DNA of 64,000 bases from Dictyobacter kobayashii (GTDB lineage: Bacteria > Chloroflexota > Ktedonobacteria > Ktedonobacterales > Ktedonobacteraceae). Of the stretch, positions 36,792 through 46,243 are shown one piece after another. Under the pieces are notes generated by a model. It was not told the DNA's origin and ran no database searches. It saw only the letters and a program-made list of their open reading frames with translations. The DNA is taken from contig NZ_BIFS01000001.1 of NCBI RefSeq assembly GCF_003967555.1, forward strand, positions 5,952,001-6,016,000. Reading direction: 5' to 3'. The position numbers were made by a program, and so were the translations under genes. How positions within the stretch are numbered: the stretch's first letter is position 1; the number at the start of each line of letters is the position of its first letter.

Positions 36792-38108
36792 ATGAAAAAG
36801 TATTTTTTCCCTGTTCTGAGGAGGCCTGGTCCTGCTGCGGGCGCTTCTGAACGGGAGATGACGGTATGGAGCGCGGATGGAGGGATGCGACGGGCGTTTA
36901 CCTCATTGCGGCATCGCAATTTTCGTCTCTACTGGTTCGGCCAGATGGTTTCGCTGCTGGGGTCTGTGATGCAGAGTATCGGACAAGTCTGGCTGGTACT
37001 AGAGTTGACGCACAGTGGCTGGCAACTTGGTCTGGTGGGTGCGCTGCAGGCTTTGCCGATACTATTCTTTTCAATCTTTGGAGGCGTCTTTGCGGATCGC
37101 TGGCCCAAACGACAAGTTTTATTGGTGACCCAGGCGGCGTCCATGCTGCAAGCGTTTCTGCTCTGGGCGCTGATTGTGACCGGGATACTACAGATCTGGC
37201 ATCTATATGTGCTAGCCCTGCTAGTGGGTTTGACGAGCAGTCTAGGCAGGCCAGCGAGTCGAGCATTTGTGGGCGAGATGGTTGGACGCGAGGACCTGCC
37301 CAATGCTGTAGCTTTAAACTCCTCCCTCTCTAATTTAGCGCGCATTGTTGGTCCGGCCCTGGGAGGGCTGATTATTGCCGCCAGCAATGTCACTGTGCTT
37401 TTTCTGCTCAACGCGCTCAGTTTTCTGCCGGTGATGGTGGGCCTGGCGCTGATCAAGAGTCAGGAGCTACACGGACGACCCCTGCAAAACGGTGGTGTGG
37501 CGAAGACCTGGCAGAGCCTGCGTGAGGGCCTGGACTATGTCTGGAAAACGCCTGTGGTACTGTTAGTGATCGTGGTGGTGGGCCTGGTTTTGCTCTTCGG
37601 CTCAAACTTCAATGTTCTCCTTCCACTCTTCGCCACCGGTTTGCTCCATGTGGGAGCAACTGGCTTTGGTTTTCTCTCTGCCGCCGCTGGTATTGGCGCG
37701 TTGCTCTCAGCGCTATGGTTAGCCTGGAGTAACCAGCAGCCAACGTCTTGGCGCGTGCTGATCGGCATGCTGGCATTCGGAGCTCTGGAAGTAATGTTTT
37801 CGTTCTCGCACAGCTATTTCCTGTCATTGCTGCTGATTGCAAGCATTGGTTTTATGGAAGAAGCCTTTGCCATGCAGGCAATGACTATCCTACAAACGGT
37901 CACACCGAATCACCTGAGCGGGCGTGTCTTAAGTGTGCAGGTACTCTTCTTCGATGGAAGTCTACCACTGGGATATCTACTGATGGGTTGGCTGGCGGGT
38001 CTCTTTGGCGCGCCCATCGCCATGCTCAGCGGCGCACTACTCAGCCTGCTGGTGGTGGGTGTTGGATGGATGTGGTGGAAAGCAACGCAGAAGGAAATGG
38101 AGTCGTAG
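36792..38108 (+). CDS. MFS transporter, EntS-like exporter
   Basis: 438 residues with twelve predicted helices. FGQMVSLLGSVMQSIGQVWL opens the first helix. The helix 2-3 loop GGVFADRWPKRQVLL is the MFS signature Gly-x-x-x-Asp-Arg. The family (MFS_3) includes enterobactin exporter EntS and macrolide exporters, so efflux of a siderophore or drug is the likely role, with unknown substrate. AAGGA eight bases before the ATG at 36792 supports this start. Confidence 0.82.
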   Translation: MKKYFFPVLRRPGPAAGASEREMTVWSADGGMRRAFTSLRHRNFRLYWFGQMVSLLGSVMQSIGQVWLVLELTHSGWQLGLVGALQALPILFFSIFGGVFADRWPKRQVLLVTQAASMLQAFLLWALIVTGILQIWHLYVLALLVGLTSSLGRPASRAFVGEMVGREDLPNAVALNSSLSNLARIVGPALGGLIIAASNVTVLFLLNALSFLPVMVGLALIKSQELHGRPLQNGGVAKTWQSLREGLDYVWKTPVVLLVIVVVGLVLLFGSNFNVLLPLFATGLLHVGATGFGFLSAAAGIGALLSALWLAWSNQQPTSWRVLIGMLAFGALEVMFSFSHSYFLSLLLIASIGFMEEAFAMQAMTILQTVTPNHLSGRVLSVQVLFFDGSLPLGYLLMGWLAGLFGAPIAMLSGALLSLLVVGVGWMWWKATQKEMES

Positions 38109-38406
38109 TGGGAAAGAAGAAAGAGAGTGGTCTGGTGGCGGCTCCAAAAGACTTTTTTGAGGATACAAATCTCATGTTCCTCGTGAGTTAACATCTTATG
38201 AGCCGCCTGCCCATATTGTACTCAATGAGGCGGGGGGTTGTCAATTGGTGTATGGCCATAGAAACAGCCTGCCTCTATGGGATATCTACCATCGACCGTG
38301 GGGTGATTTTGCTTACACAAAGAGGGTGAGAGCTGTCCTGTTTTCATAGTATAGTCGGGAGAGAAAGTCCATTTGAGGGCTGAACGGGAACAGTTAGGAG
38401 AATATC
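38109..38406. other. Intergenic, nothing recognised
   Basis: About 300 bp between the MFS and ClbS-like genes. No convincing promoter, terminator or repeat was found. Confidence 0.5.
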
Positions 38407-38898
38407 ATGGAGAAAGCAACATTGCTCAAGACACTTACAGAGACGCGAGCTGCCTGGGAGGCGTTGCTGGCCCAGATCGATGAGGAGCAGATGCAGAAGC
38501 CAGGCGCTGCTGGTAAATGGTCGGTAAAAGACGTCATTGCCCATGTTGCATGGGGCGAGAACGAGATAGTTCCGCTTCTGCGCACGCACGTCCTTGCTGA
38601 CTCCGATCTCTGGAACCTCTCTGACGATGAGCTCAACGAGATCACATACCAGCAAAATAAGGACCGACCCTTACACGACATCGTCAACGAAGAGCGGCAA
38701 GCATACACGGCTCTTTTGGAAGTGGTGCAGCAACTTCGAGACGAGGATCTCAATGATCCTCACCGTTTCAAGAACATGCCTCAGGAGTGGAGACCCTGGC
38801 AGCTGATAGCCGGCAACTCTTTCAAGCATTACGAGGACCACATGCCTTCCCTGCGTGATTGGCTGGCGAAGACGAAAGAAGAAACGCGCAAAAGGTGA
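38407..38898 (+). CDS. ClbS/DfsB-family four-helix protein
   Basis: 163 residues; TTAGGAGAA upstream fixes the start. The DinB-like four-helix bundle shows WSVKDVIAHVAWGENEIVPLL in helix 2 and FKHYEDHMPSLRDWL at the end, matching ClbS/DfsB. ClbS is a cyclopropane hydrolase that protects against colibactin; most relatives have unknown substrates. A protective or thiol-dependent role is possible, but no genotoxin genes are nearby. Confidence 0.8.
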   Translation: MEKATLLKTLTETRAAWEALLAQIDEEQMQKPGAAGKWSVKDVIAHVAWGENEIVPLLRTHVLADSDLWNLSDDELNEITYQQNKDRPLHDIVNEERQAYTALLEVVQQLRDEDLNDPHRFKNMPQEWRPWQLIAGNSFKHYEDHMPSLRDWLAKTKEETRKR

Positions 38899-39012
38899 AC
38901 CTCCACCGTACGACGGGGCCGGCTGGTAGAGGCTGCTGATTCTATGCAAGCGGCGGGCGGCTTTATGGTTGAGGTGTGTTCCCAGTCTGGTAATGATGAT
39001 AAAAATTCGTAG

Positions 39013-39432
39013 CTAGCGCTGTTGGACAAGAGAAGCTACTTCATCCTGAAGCGGCGTATGGTCGCGCTGATCATACGCCGTTTGCGCATGTGCGACCTCC
39101 TGCAAATGTCCATAAGCCCAGTCGCCTAATGTTTTTATTGGTTCTACCAGAGTCTGTCCCAATGGAGTGAGAGAATACTCGACGGCTGGAGGCACAACAG
39201 GATAGACGACGCGTTGCACCAGGCCGTTACGTTCCATTGCCCGCAGCGTCTGCGTCAGCATTTTCCTCGATATACCACCGATCCGCTTGAGCAATTGCCC
39301 AAACCGCATCGTGCCATCTTCCAGTGCATAGATCACCAGCGGCGTCCATTGATCCGCGATCAATTGCAGCACCTGCCGCGACAGGCAGTTCTCCTGGAAA
39401 ATATCGGGTCCGCTGTGTTGCTTAGTTTCCAT
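39013..39432 (-). CDS. HxlR-family transcriptional regulator
   Basis: 139 residues. HxlR winged helix: CLSRQVLQLIADQWTPLVIYAL, MRFGQLLKRIGGISRKMLTQTLRAMERNGLVQR and the wing VVPPAVEYSLTPLGQTL. It is transcribed away from a hydrolase and an MDR dehydrogenase, with shared upstream sites at 39436-39521, and probably controls them in response to aldehydes or electrophiles, as is usual for the family. Confidence 0.85.
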   Translation of the reverse strand: METKQHSGPDIFQENCLSRQVLQLIADQWTPLVIYALEDGTMRFGQLLKRIGGISRKMLTQTLRAMERNGLVQRVVYPVVPPAVEYSLTPLGQTLVEPIKTLGDWAYGHLQEVAHAQTAYDQRDHTPLQDEVASLVQQR

Positions 39433-39435
39433 GTG

Positions 39436-39521
39436 GTAACTATATCACTTTTTGGTTACATCTTACAAGATACAAGCTTTTCGGGTAGAGTAGCTACAAG
39501 TAGTAACACTACTTTTTGGTT
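39436..39521. promoter_or_regulatory. HxlR-type operator region
   Basis: ACTTTTTGGTT occurs twice in direct orientation (39447-39457 and 39511-39521). The first lies inside GTAAC-N14-GTTAC (39436-39459), abutting the hxlR start. Just downstream is a 13-bp hairpin GGAGTGGATGACC / GGTCATCCACTCC (about 39536-39572). The arrangement suits a divergent promoter pair under one regulator. Confidence 0.5.
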
Positions 39522-39622
39522 GGATTGGAGTGGATGGAGTGGATGACCGAGCACGGCCTGGTCATCCACTCCAATCGAGATATTCTTATCGAGAGATCCT
39601 TGTTGAAAGAAGAGGTTTCCTT

Positions 39623-40545
39623 ATGTCTAGCCCGGAAAGTGTGCAGATTCGCTCCTATTTGTTGGCTGGTCAGGCTGCCCGTCAGGACGCGCCACAGCCA
39701 TCATTAGCAGAGCAGCGCACCGACTATGAATTGTTGGTCGAAGGCTATGTCGGACATCCAGTTCCATTGCCTGAAGGGACACGCATCGAAGCGGTTGACG
39801 TGGATGGCCTACCCGCAGAATGGATAAGTCCGCCTGATGCTGACGCAGAACGTGTGGTGCTGTATCTGCATGGCGGTGGCTATATTATTGGTTCGCTCAA
39901 GTCGCATCGTGATCTGGTCGCACGTCTGGCGACCGCGTCTGGTATGCGGAGTCTGTTGTTTGAGTATCGTCTCGCGCCTGAACACGTTTTTCCTGCCGCC
40001 ATTGATGATGCCCTGACCGCCTATCACTGGTTGCTTGCCAATGGAACAAAACCAGAGCATATCGTGCTTGCAGGCGACTCTGCAGGCGGCGGCCTGATTC
40101 TTGCCTTGTTGCAAACCTTGCGTGACAGGAACAGCGTCATGCCAGGCGGGCAGTACTCCTTTCGCCCTGGACGGACCTGGTTGGTACGGTTGAGAGCCGG
40201 ACGACGCGTGAAGCTGTCGATCCCATCTTTTCTGCACAGACCATTAACTTTCTGGCGAGCTTCTATGCTGGCTCGGAAGATAAACACAATCCACTCATTT
40301 CCCCGATTTACGCAGACCTGCACGGCTTCCCACCTCTGCGTATTGATGTCGGTCGTGATGAAGTCCTGCTGGATGATGCCCTGCAGGTCGCCGAACGTGC
40401 CAGAGCCGTACACGTCCCGGTCGAACTAGTCGTGTGGGATGACATGTGGCACGTCTTTCAGCAATACGCTTATGTCTTGCCTGAAGGACAGCAATCAGTT
40501 GAGCAGATAGGCAGATTTATCCGCCGCCAAACACAATTATCATAG
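39623..40545 (+). pseudogene. Alpha/beta hydrolase, HSL/acetyl-hydrolase type (frameshifted)
   Basis: About 308 residues. From the ATG at 39623 (AGAGG upstream) the first frame gives the oxyanion-hole motif YLHGGGYIIGS and the nucleophile elbow GDSAGGGLIL. It breaks near 40145-40150, where a G seems missing from a G run. The second frame continues LLSPWTDLVGTVESRT, PPLRIDVGRDEVLLDDA (catalytic Asp) and DDMWHVFQQYA (catalytic His) to the TAG at 40543. Family: hormone-sensitive-lipase-like esterases (Aes/LipH), acting on short acyl esters. All catalytic residues survive, so a sequence error is plausible. Confidence 0.8.
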
Positions 40546-40587
40546 CGTTTCACGCGAGAGAGATAGATAAAAAGAAGGAAGAAAATC

Positions 40588-41508
40588 ATGTCCAAAGCAG
40601 TCAGATTTCATCACTATGGCGATATTGATGTGTTGCAGGTCGAAGATGTCGAGCGGCCTGTGCCAGGTCCGGGTCAAGTACTTGTCAACGTCAAGGCTGC
40701 CAGTATCAATCCTGGTGAGGCATCCATCCGCAAAGGCCTGTTTCATCAGCGCTGGCCCAGTACCTTCCCCTCTGGCCAGGGCAGTGACCTGGCGGGTGTC
40801 GTTGCCGCTGTCGGCGAAGGAGTGCAAGCGTTTACCGTGGGCGATGAAGTGATTGGCTTCACACACAAGAGGGCCAGCCACGCAGAATTCGTTGTTGTCG
40901 AGGCCAATGACCTGATCCATCGTCCTCCCAATGTCTCCTGGGAAGTGGCTGGCTCGCTGTTCGTCGCCGGGACAACCGCCTACGCGGCCATTCGCGCTGT
41001 CTCGCTGCAACAGGGCGACACCCTTGCTGTCTCAGGTGCTGCCGGTGGCGTCGGTTCAATCGTGGTGCAACTGGCAGTAAGTGAGGGTGCAAAGGTGATC
41101 GGCCTGGCCAGTCCAGCTCATCATCAGTGGCTCAGCGACCACCATGTTATCCCGGTCGCCTACGGCGAGGGCGTCGAGGAGCGACTTCGGACCATCTCTG
41201 ATAATCATCTCGATGCCTTTATCGATACATTCGGTGCTGATTACGTCGAACTCGCTTTGAATCTTGGTGTCCGACCAGAACGCATCGATACTATTATCAA
41301 CTTTGCGGCAGCAGAGAAGTATGGTGTCAAGGCCGAGGGTAACGCTGAGGGGGGCAGTGCTGCGGTACTGGCTGAGCTCGCCCAACTTATTGAGAGGCGA
41401 GAACTAGAAATCCCGATTGCCCGCGTCTATCCTCTCGCCAACGTTCGCGAGGCGTATCGCGAGTTGGAGCAGCGTCATGCCCTTGGCAAAATTGTGCTCG
41501 TACCTTGA
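40588..41508 (+). CDS. Zinc-independent MDR oxidoreductase (quinone reductase-like)
   Basis: 306 residues. N-terminal GroES-like domain (KAASINPGEASIRKGLF, PSGQGSDLAGVVAAVGEGV) and a Rossmann domain with SGAAGGVGSIVVQLAVSEGAKV at about 150-171. No zinc-ligand cysteines are seen, so it resembles NADPH:quinone reductase/zeta-crystallin members. GAAGGAAG upstream supports the start. It follows the hydrolase by 42 bp and is probably co-transcribed and under the divergent HxlR regulator. Confidence 0.85.
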   Translation: MSKAVRFHHYGDIDVLQVEDVERPVPGPGQVLVNVKAASINPGEASIRKGLFHQRWPSTFPSGQGSDLAGVVAAVGEGVQAFTVGDEVIGFTHKRASHAEFVVVEANDLIHRPPNVSWEVAGSLFVAGTTAYAAIRAVSLQQGDTLAVSGAAGGVGSIVVQLAVSEGAKVIGLASPAHHQWLSDHHVIPVAYGEGVEERLRTISDNHLDAFIDTFGADYVELALNLGVRPERIDTIINFAAAEKYGVKAEGNAEGGSAAVLAELAQLIERRELEIPIARVYPLANVREAYRELEQRHALGKIVLVP

Positions 41509-41517
41509 GCTTTGCAA

Positions 41518-41652
41518 CCAGGGGTTGGCGCGATCATAGACGCGCATGACCTGCCTTGTAAGCGAGAGGTTCTTCCCGGCCTGGGTCACGGCTACCCGGA
41601 GGATTTTGCTGAACGCGTACTCACCGGGCTAGCGTTTATTGAACAAAGCTAA
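41518..41652 (+). pseudogene. Alpha/beta hydrolase C-terminal fragment
   Basis: In one frame, REVLPGLGHGYPEDFAERVL reads like the last strand-loop-helix of a dienelactone-hydrolase or carboxylesterase-type protein, with the catalytic His in GHGYPEDF, and stops at 41650. Only about 44 codons remain, directly after the MDR gene. The rest is lost. Confidence 0.4.
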
Positions 41653-41761
41653 CAGACGATTTTGCTCAAATAGATGCTCTGATTGCTCCTCGTCTCCCTA
41701 TGAGGTTTCACCAACGACCTGGCGGACCTTTATAGAGAGACGGATGGAGTTTGAGCAAGAC

Positions 41762-42589
41762 CTATGCCTTGATGAAGGTCAGCAGGTCTTTATTGAGTTG
41801 TTCCTTGTGCGTGCTCATGAGCCCATGAGGCGCGCCGGGATAGACCTTCAAGGTCGCGTCCTTGACGATCTTGGAGGAGATCGTGCCTGAGTCGGAGAGC
41901 GGCACGATCTGGTCATCGTCGCCCTGGATGATCAGGGTCGGGATATCAAATCGTTTGAGGTCTTCCGTCTGGTCGGTCTCGGAGAAGGCCTTGACGCAGT
42001 CGTAGGCAGCCTTGAGGCCGACCTGCATCGCCCAGAGCCAGAACATATCCAGAATGCCCTGCGAGACCTTGGAGCCGGGCCGGTTGGCACCGTAGAAGGC
42101 GAGGCTCAGATCCTTGTAGTACTGTGAGCGATCCTTGATAACGCCCTCCCGGATCTGGTCGAAGACCTCGATGGGCAGGCCGCCTGGATTGGAGGCTGTC
42201 TTGAGCATCAGCGGGGGGACCGCACTCACCAGCACAGCCTTCGCAACGCGTGAGGTGCCGTGGCGACCGATGTAGCGGGCCACCTCGCCGCCACCGGTGG
42301 AATGGCCCACCAGGATGGCATCTTTGAGATCAAGGGTATCGAGGAGTTGGGCCAGATCGTCGGCGTAGTGGTCCATGTCGTTGCCGTCCCAGGGCTGGCA
42401 GGAGCGGCCATGACCACGTCGGTCATGGGCAATGGCGCGGTAGCCCTGTGAGGCCAGGTAGAACAACTGGTCATCCCAGGCGTCGGCATTGAGCGGCCAG
42501 CCGTGGCTGAGGACGATGGGTTGGCCCGTGCCCCAATCCTTGTAGAAGAGCTTTGTTCCATCTTCTGTGGCAATAGTGCCTGTACTCAT
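41762..42589 (-). CDS. Alpha/beta hydrolase, cofactor-free haloperoxidase-like
   Basis: About 275 residues from the ATG at 42589 ([20 protein letters not shown]). [17 protein letters not shown] holds the oxyanion region, [17 protein letters not shown] the nucleophile Ser, [16 protein letters not shown] the catalytic Asp, and [15 protein letters not shown] the His. These motifs match non-heme chloroperoxidase/arylesterase hydrolases closely. The true reaction in the cell is usually ester or lactone hydrolysis. A longer start at 42634 adds 15 residues unlike the family. Confidence 0.85.
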   Translation of the reverse strand: MSTGTIATEDGTKLFYKDWGTGQPIVLSHGWPLNADAWDDQLFYLASQGYRAIAHDRRGHGRSCQPWDGNDMDHYADDLAQLLDTLDLKDAILVGHSTGGGEVARYIGRHGTSRVAKAVLVSAVPPLMLKTASNPGGLPIEVFDQIREGVIKDRSQYYKDLSLAFYGANRPGSKVSQGILDMFWLWAMQVGLKAAYDCVKAFSETDQTEDLKRFDIPTLIIQGDDDQIVPLSDSGTISSKIVKDATLKVYPGAPHGLMSTHKEQLNKDLLTFIKA

Positions 42590-42654
42590 GGGATCATTTT
42601 CTGCCTTTCTGTGTGGAAAAGTTTTGTGTCGCAACCGTGCTTGATCGGTAATGA

Positions 42655-43704
42655 TTATCTAGGTCCGAACTGCACAGGGGCTCGCGCTGGCACGACGTAC
42701 GGGAAGTCCTTGTCGCGGAACTGCTGGGATACGGCTGGCTTCAGCCCCGAGGGCACAGCCGTGTTCACCACCAGGGACAGCATCGCTTCGGGTGCGTTGT
42801 CGGCCAGCGTTCGGCCATTAAACCCGGCGAATCCGTAGGTTGCCGGCGTCCCGACCACGTAGGGCAAGACATCAGGGAACAGTTCCCGCGCCACGGTCTG
42901 GCCGTAGCCCTGGGGATCGTCTGAGGTCCCACTGGCCGCGACGGCGGCGGCAATGAGGTCTCCGATGTGCTTGCCATCGGTGTTGAAGTCCTCCGATGGG
43001 TGCCGCGTGTTGGCGGGATGGGTGAAGTGGACGTCATCCGGCCAGAAGATCGGCCACATTATGGGATGCCCCGCGCGGTTGATCTGGCGCCAACCGCCGG
43101 CGTCCGTGGCGAGTTTCGTGGCGCACCAGACACCAATGTAGGCGCCAGGCCGCAGTTGTGGATGCTGATGGGAGACCTCCAGCACGATAGTTTCGACAGT
43201 GGTGCCAGCGAAGTTATTCTGCGCCTTCTCCGGGTGCCAGCCCGACAGGTCGAGCGCGGTCCCATTTCTCACGGCCGAATTGACCATACCGAGCAGCGAC
43301 AGGTCGATGTAGAATGAGTCGTTGATGCGCCCGGCCCAGAGTCGGGTATCAGGCCCGGTGACCGTCTCACCGGTCCGACCTTCGAGCACAAGAGCGCCAG
43401 GCGCCGAGTCCGAGCGCGCCTCGCCGCCTGTGAGCGCGTGCAACTGTAGAGCCTGCCGTCCGTTTGCGTCTGCTTTGCCGAATGAGATGCGGTACGTCAG
43501 GGTTTCGAAATTGGCTCCATCGAAGTGCACCTTGAACTCGTAGCGTGCCTTATGATGGAAGCCTGGTTGTATATGAGCTTCAGTAATGTTGGAATTGACA
43601 TCCATGACAAACACGGTGCTGTGGTTACCGTTAAAGACATACAGATCGTCGATAAAGAGTTGGCCGTTCTGGCGTGCCAGAGGCGTATCAAGATGATGTG
43701 ACAT
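42655..43704 (-). CDS. DUF4331 family protein
   Basis: About 349 residues from the ATG at 43704, with a strong AAAGGAGG seven bases upstream. The upstream in-frame extension is repeat-like and not real. [20 protein letters not shown] and a late [17 protein letters not shown] match DUF4331, beta-rich proteins of unknown function, often extracellular in other bacteria. This one has no signal peptide. It lies 65 bp upstream of the haloperoxidase-like gene, so the two may share a transcript. Confidence 0.75.
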   Translation of the reverse strand: MSHHLDTPLARQNGQLFIDDLYVFNGNHSTVFVMDVNSNITEAHIQPGFHHKARYEFKVHFDGANFETLTYRISFGKADANGRQALQLHALTGGEARSDSAPGALVLEGRTGETVTGPDTRLWAGRINDSFYIDLSLLGMVNSAVRNGTALDLSGWHPEKAQNNFAGTTVETIVLEVSHQHPQLRPGAYIGVWCATKLATDAGGWRQINRAGHPIMWPIFWPDDVHFTHPANTRHPSEDFNTDGKHIGDLIAAAVAASGTSDDPQGYGQTVARELFPDVLPYVVGTPATYGFAGFNGRTLADNAPEAMLSLVVNTAVPSGLKPAVSQQFRDKDFPYVVPARAPVQFGPR

Positions 43705-43834
43705 AGCACTTTCCTCCTTTGAAACTAATAGGGACAAATCACCACAGCAACGAAGAGCAAAGGTTGCGCACAAAACGTTTTTTTCTGTTTGAAAGAAACA
43801 ACATACATGTTTCTGGTGCTCTTTTTCCGCGAGT

Positions 43835-43960
43835 GACAAGGGGAAATGTGATGTGAAAGGTTGAGCTTTTTCCTCTCTCACTATCGACACGAATCTTTCC
43901 CCTATAATGGTTGACAATCTCCGCGAAAACATATAAACCCAGTATAAAGTCAGGGGTGCT
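43835..43960 (-). pseudogene. Histidine-kinase C-terminal remnant
   Basis: GLYVFAEIVNHYRGKIRVDS followed by ERGKSSTFHITFPL is the G2-box end of a HATPase domain (compare GLGLYIVKEIVERHGGKIWVES in active kinases). The ATP-binding N and G1 boxes and all sensor parts are missing, and the first Gly of the box is changed. The frame then runs into unrelated sequence. A decayed gene fragment. Confidence 0.5.
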
Positions 43961-44185
43961 TTTGGGCACCGCGTGGAGGAAGGGGTGATGCTATGGGGCA
44001 CCAATGTGCTGGGATACAGGGCCGCCGCTCTGCGGAGGGCGGCAAGCGACCGCAGAGGGTCGCACCTACGGTTGGGATTTGCGGTTGGGGCACATGCGGT
44101 TGGGATTTGCGGTTGGGGCACATGCGGTTGGGATTTGCGGGTCGCACATGCGGGTGGGGCACATGCGGGTGGGATTTGCGGGTCA
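43955..44185 (+). repeat. Composite repeat with 28-bp minisatellite
   Basis: Begins with TTTTGGGCACCGCGTGG, also found in the 17.6 kb inverted repeat. It continues with a GGCGGCAAGCGACCGCAGAGGGTCGC hairpin unit related to the iolC-iolD repeat (44024-44070). It then runs into GTTGGGATTTGCGG(TT)GGGGCACATGCG repeats starting at 44071, 44099 and 44127, with shortened units to 44185. It thus links three repeat families in one place. Confidence 0.7.
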
Positions 44186-44194
44186 TACCAACGG

Positions 44195-44221
44195 GGAAGG
44201 GGCTTCGTTTGAGCCCCTTCC
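44195..44221. terminator. Hairpin after the ABC importer genes
   Basis: A 10-bp perfect stem GGAAGGGGCT / AGCCCCTTCC with a 7-nt loop, 39 bp beyond the stop of the last permease gene on the minus strand. The T tract is weak, so termination is plausible but not certain. Confidence 0.45.
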
Positions 44222-44259
44222 TGGTGGTGCGAGGGTAACGTAAACAGACTGGTCGATGG

Positions 44260-45153
44260 CTATTTGATGCTACCGACGGTGACGCCTTTAATGAAGAAGC
44301 GCTGGCTAAACAGGAACAGGATAATCAAGGGCAGCACTGTAAGCAATGAGGCTGCCATAAGCAGGTTAAACTGGATATCGTGGGTGGAGCGGAAGACCTG
44401 CAGGCCGACCGCCAGCGTACGTTTCGTGTCATCCTGTAGATAGATCAAGGGTCCCATGAAGTCGTTCCAGGCACCGATGCCTGAGAAGAGGGCCACGGCC
44501 GCCAGGGCGGGACGCGCCAGAGGTAGAACGACATTCCACATAATCTGCAGTTCAGTCGCCCCATCCATGCGCGATGCCTCAATCAATTCCTTAGGGATCT
44601 GTAGCAGAAACTGACGTAGCATAAAGATGAAGAAGGCTCCGGCGAAGAAGTGAGGCACGACCAGAGGAAGGATCGTGTTAATCCAGTGCAAGCGGGCAAA
44701 CAAATCAAATTGCGGGACAATCGCGATCGGGAAAGGAATGAACATAGTCGCGAGCACGATATAGAAGACCTTATCGCGTCCCGGCCACTCAATGCATGCA
44801 AAGCCATAGGCCACAACCAGATTTGCCAGCACCGAACCAATGATAGTCAGGACCGTAATGAGCAATGTATTGCTAAAGTAGACCCCAAAGGGAATGGTAC
44901 TTACCGCCAGGGCAAAATTTTCAAAATGCAACGAAGTCGGAAAAAGGCTTGGAGGGAACTGTGCCAGATCTGTTGTCGACTTGAGTGAAGTACTCAACAT
45001 CCAATAAAACGGAATGATGTAGATAAGGCACATAAGGATCAGGAAGACGCGTGGGCCGGTTGTTTGCATAACACGTTGTAGCGTGGCACGTCGACGATAA
45101 CGCATCATCTCATCAGTCTCTACGCTTTTTTTGTCGATGACCTGGGTACTCAT
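44260..45153 (-). CDS. Sugar ABC transporter permease, MalG type
   Basis: 297 residues, six transmembrane helices, and the EAA loop EASRMDGATELQIMWNVVLPLARPALAAV for docking the ATPase. GGGAGGATACAGTT upstream supports the start. It belongs to CUT1 importers and works with the adjacent MalF-type permease and binding protein. No ATPase gene is in the cluster; CUT1 systems often share one MsmX/UgpC-like ATPase encoded elsewhere. Confidence 0.88.
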   Translation of the reverse strand: MSTQVIDKKSVETDEMMRYRRRATLQRVMQTTGPRVFLILMCLIYIIPFYWMLSTSLKSTTDLAQFPPSLFPTSLHFENFALAVSTIPFGVYFSNTLLITVLTIIGSVLANLVVAYGFACIEWPGRDKVFYIVLATMFIPFPIAIVPQFDLFARLHWINTILPLVVPHFFAGAFFIFMLRQFLLQIPKELIEASRMDGATELQIMWNVVLPLARPALAAVALFSGIGAWNDFMGPLIYLQDDTKRTLAVGLQVFRSTHDIQFNLLMAASLLTVLPLIILFLFSQRFFIKGVTVGSIK

Positions 45154-45199
45154 AACTGTATCCTCCCGATAATTATTATGTTCTAACGTATCCTGCTAC

Positions 45200-46123
45200 T
45201 TAGCTAACCAATTCGTAATTCACAAAGCGCTGTGAAACGGTAAAGAGTACGCCAGCCAGGGCCAGACCAATGATAAAGAGGATCAGCGAGAGGGCGCAGG
45301 CATAGCCCAATTGAGCGTAGGCGAAGGCGTTACGGTAGAGGTAGAGCATGTAGAACAAGGTGCCATTATTAGGACCACCATTGGTCATAATATAGGCCTG
45401 CTGGAAGATTTGTAGACCACCGCTGAGAGCAGTAATCAAATTGAACAGGATGATCGGGGACAACAAAGGAAGAGTAATAGAGAAGAAGCGGCGCATAGTA
45501 CCAGCGCCATCAATCCTGGCAGCATCATAGAGAGTATCGGGTATACCACGCAGGCCGGCCAGAAAGATCAGGGCAGCATTACCGGCCCCTAGCTGAGCAA
45601 GGGCGATAATCACATTCTTTGCCCCTAAAGGATCGCCCAGGAAGTCCTGGGTAGGTGCCCCAAACAGCGAGAAAATATAATTGACGATCCCATATTGTGG
45701 ATTAACCAGCACAATGAAGATGAAGGCCATCGCAAAGGCTGGCAAGATCGAAGGCAGGTAGAGGATAGCGCGATAGATACTTACCTCACGCACATTGCGA
45801 TTCATCGCTATTGCCAGTAAGATAGCCACCACGATACCCACCGGAACAGCCCAGAGAACATAATAGAGCGTATTACTCAAAGACAGCCAGAAGAGGCTAT
45901 CCCCAAACAGACGACCATAATTCTGGAGGCCAAGCCAGACCGGGGATTTGAAGCCCGAGTAACGCGTGAAGCTTAACGAAATAGAATAGATCATCGGATA
46001 GATAGTAAAGATCAGCAAACCTAGGATCCAGGGACTGATAAACAGCAGGCCCTTAACAAGATTAGAACGATCTCTCCGACTTAGCCTCGGTGCAGATTTC
46101 GGTGAAGACTTTACTGCTAACAC
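45200..46123 (-). CDS. Sugar ABC transporter permease, MalF type
   Basis: 307 residues from a GTG at 46123 with AAGGAGAC upstream. Six helices. The EAA loop DAARIDGAGTMRRFFSITLPLLSPIILF sits near residue 210. It is the partner of the MalG-type permease 46 bp downstream. Confidence 0.88.
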   Translation of the reverse strand: MLAVKSSPKSAPRLSRRDRSNLVKGLLFISPWILGLLIFTIYPMIYSISLSFTRYSGFKSPVWLGLQNYGRLFGDSLFWLSLSNTLYYVLWAVPVGIVVAILLAIAMNRNVREVSIYRAILYLPSILPAFAMAFIFIVLVNPQYGIVNYIFSLFGAPTQDFLGDPLGAKNVIIALAQLGAGNAALIFLAGLRGIPDTLYDAARIDGAGTMRRFFSITLPLLSPIILFNLITALSGGLQIFQQAYIMTNGGPNNGTLFYMLYLYRNAFAYAQLGYACALSLILFIIGLALAGVLFTVSQRFVNYELVS

Positions 46124-46243
46124 AACCTTGTCTCCTTACATGTAAAGGCGCACAGGGTGCGCACCTCTAGCATCACAACATCATTGTTTACGGATAACAC
46201 AAGCAAAGCAGTCATAAGTGGGTCAAGGATGCAAACGAGTTAA

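Noticed and set aside
43705-44121. N-terminal extension of the DUF4331 protein
   Set aside because: The extension is translated repeat DNA plus part of the kinase remnant; a strong ribosome site sits before the ATG at 43704.
44071-44185. Reading frames rich in Gly/Trp/Cys across the minisatellite
   Set aside because: The apparent peptide repeats simply reflect the DNA repeat, open in several frames.
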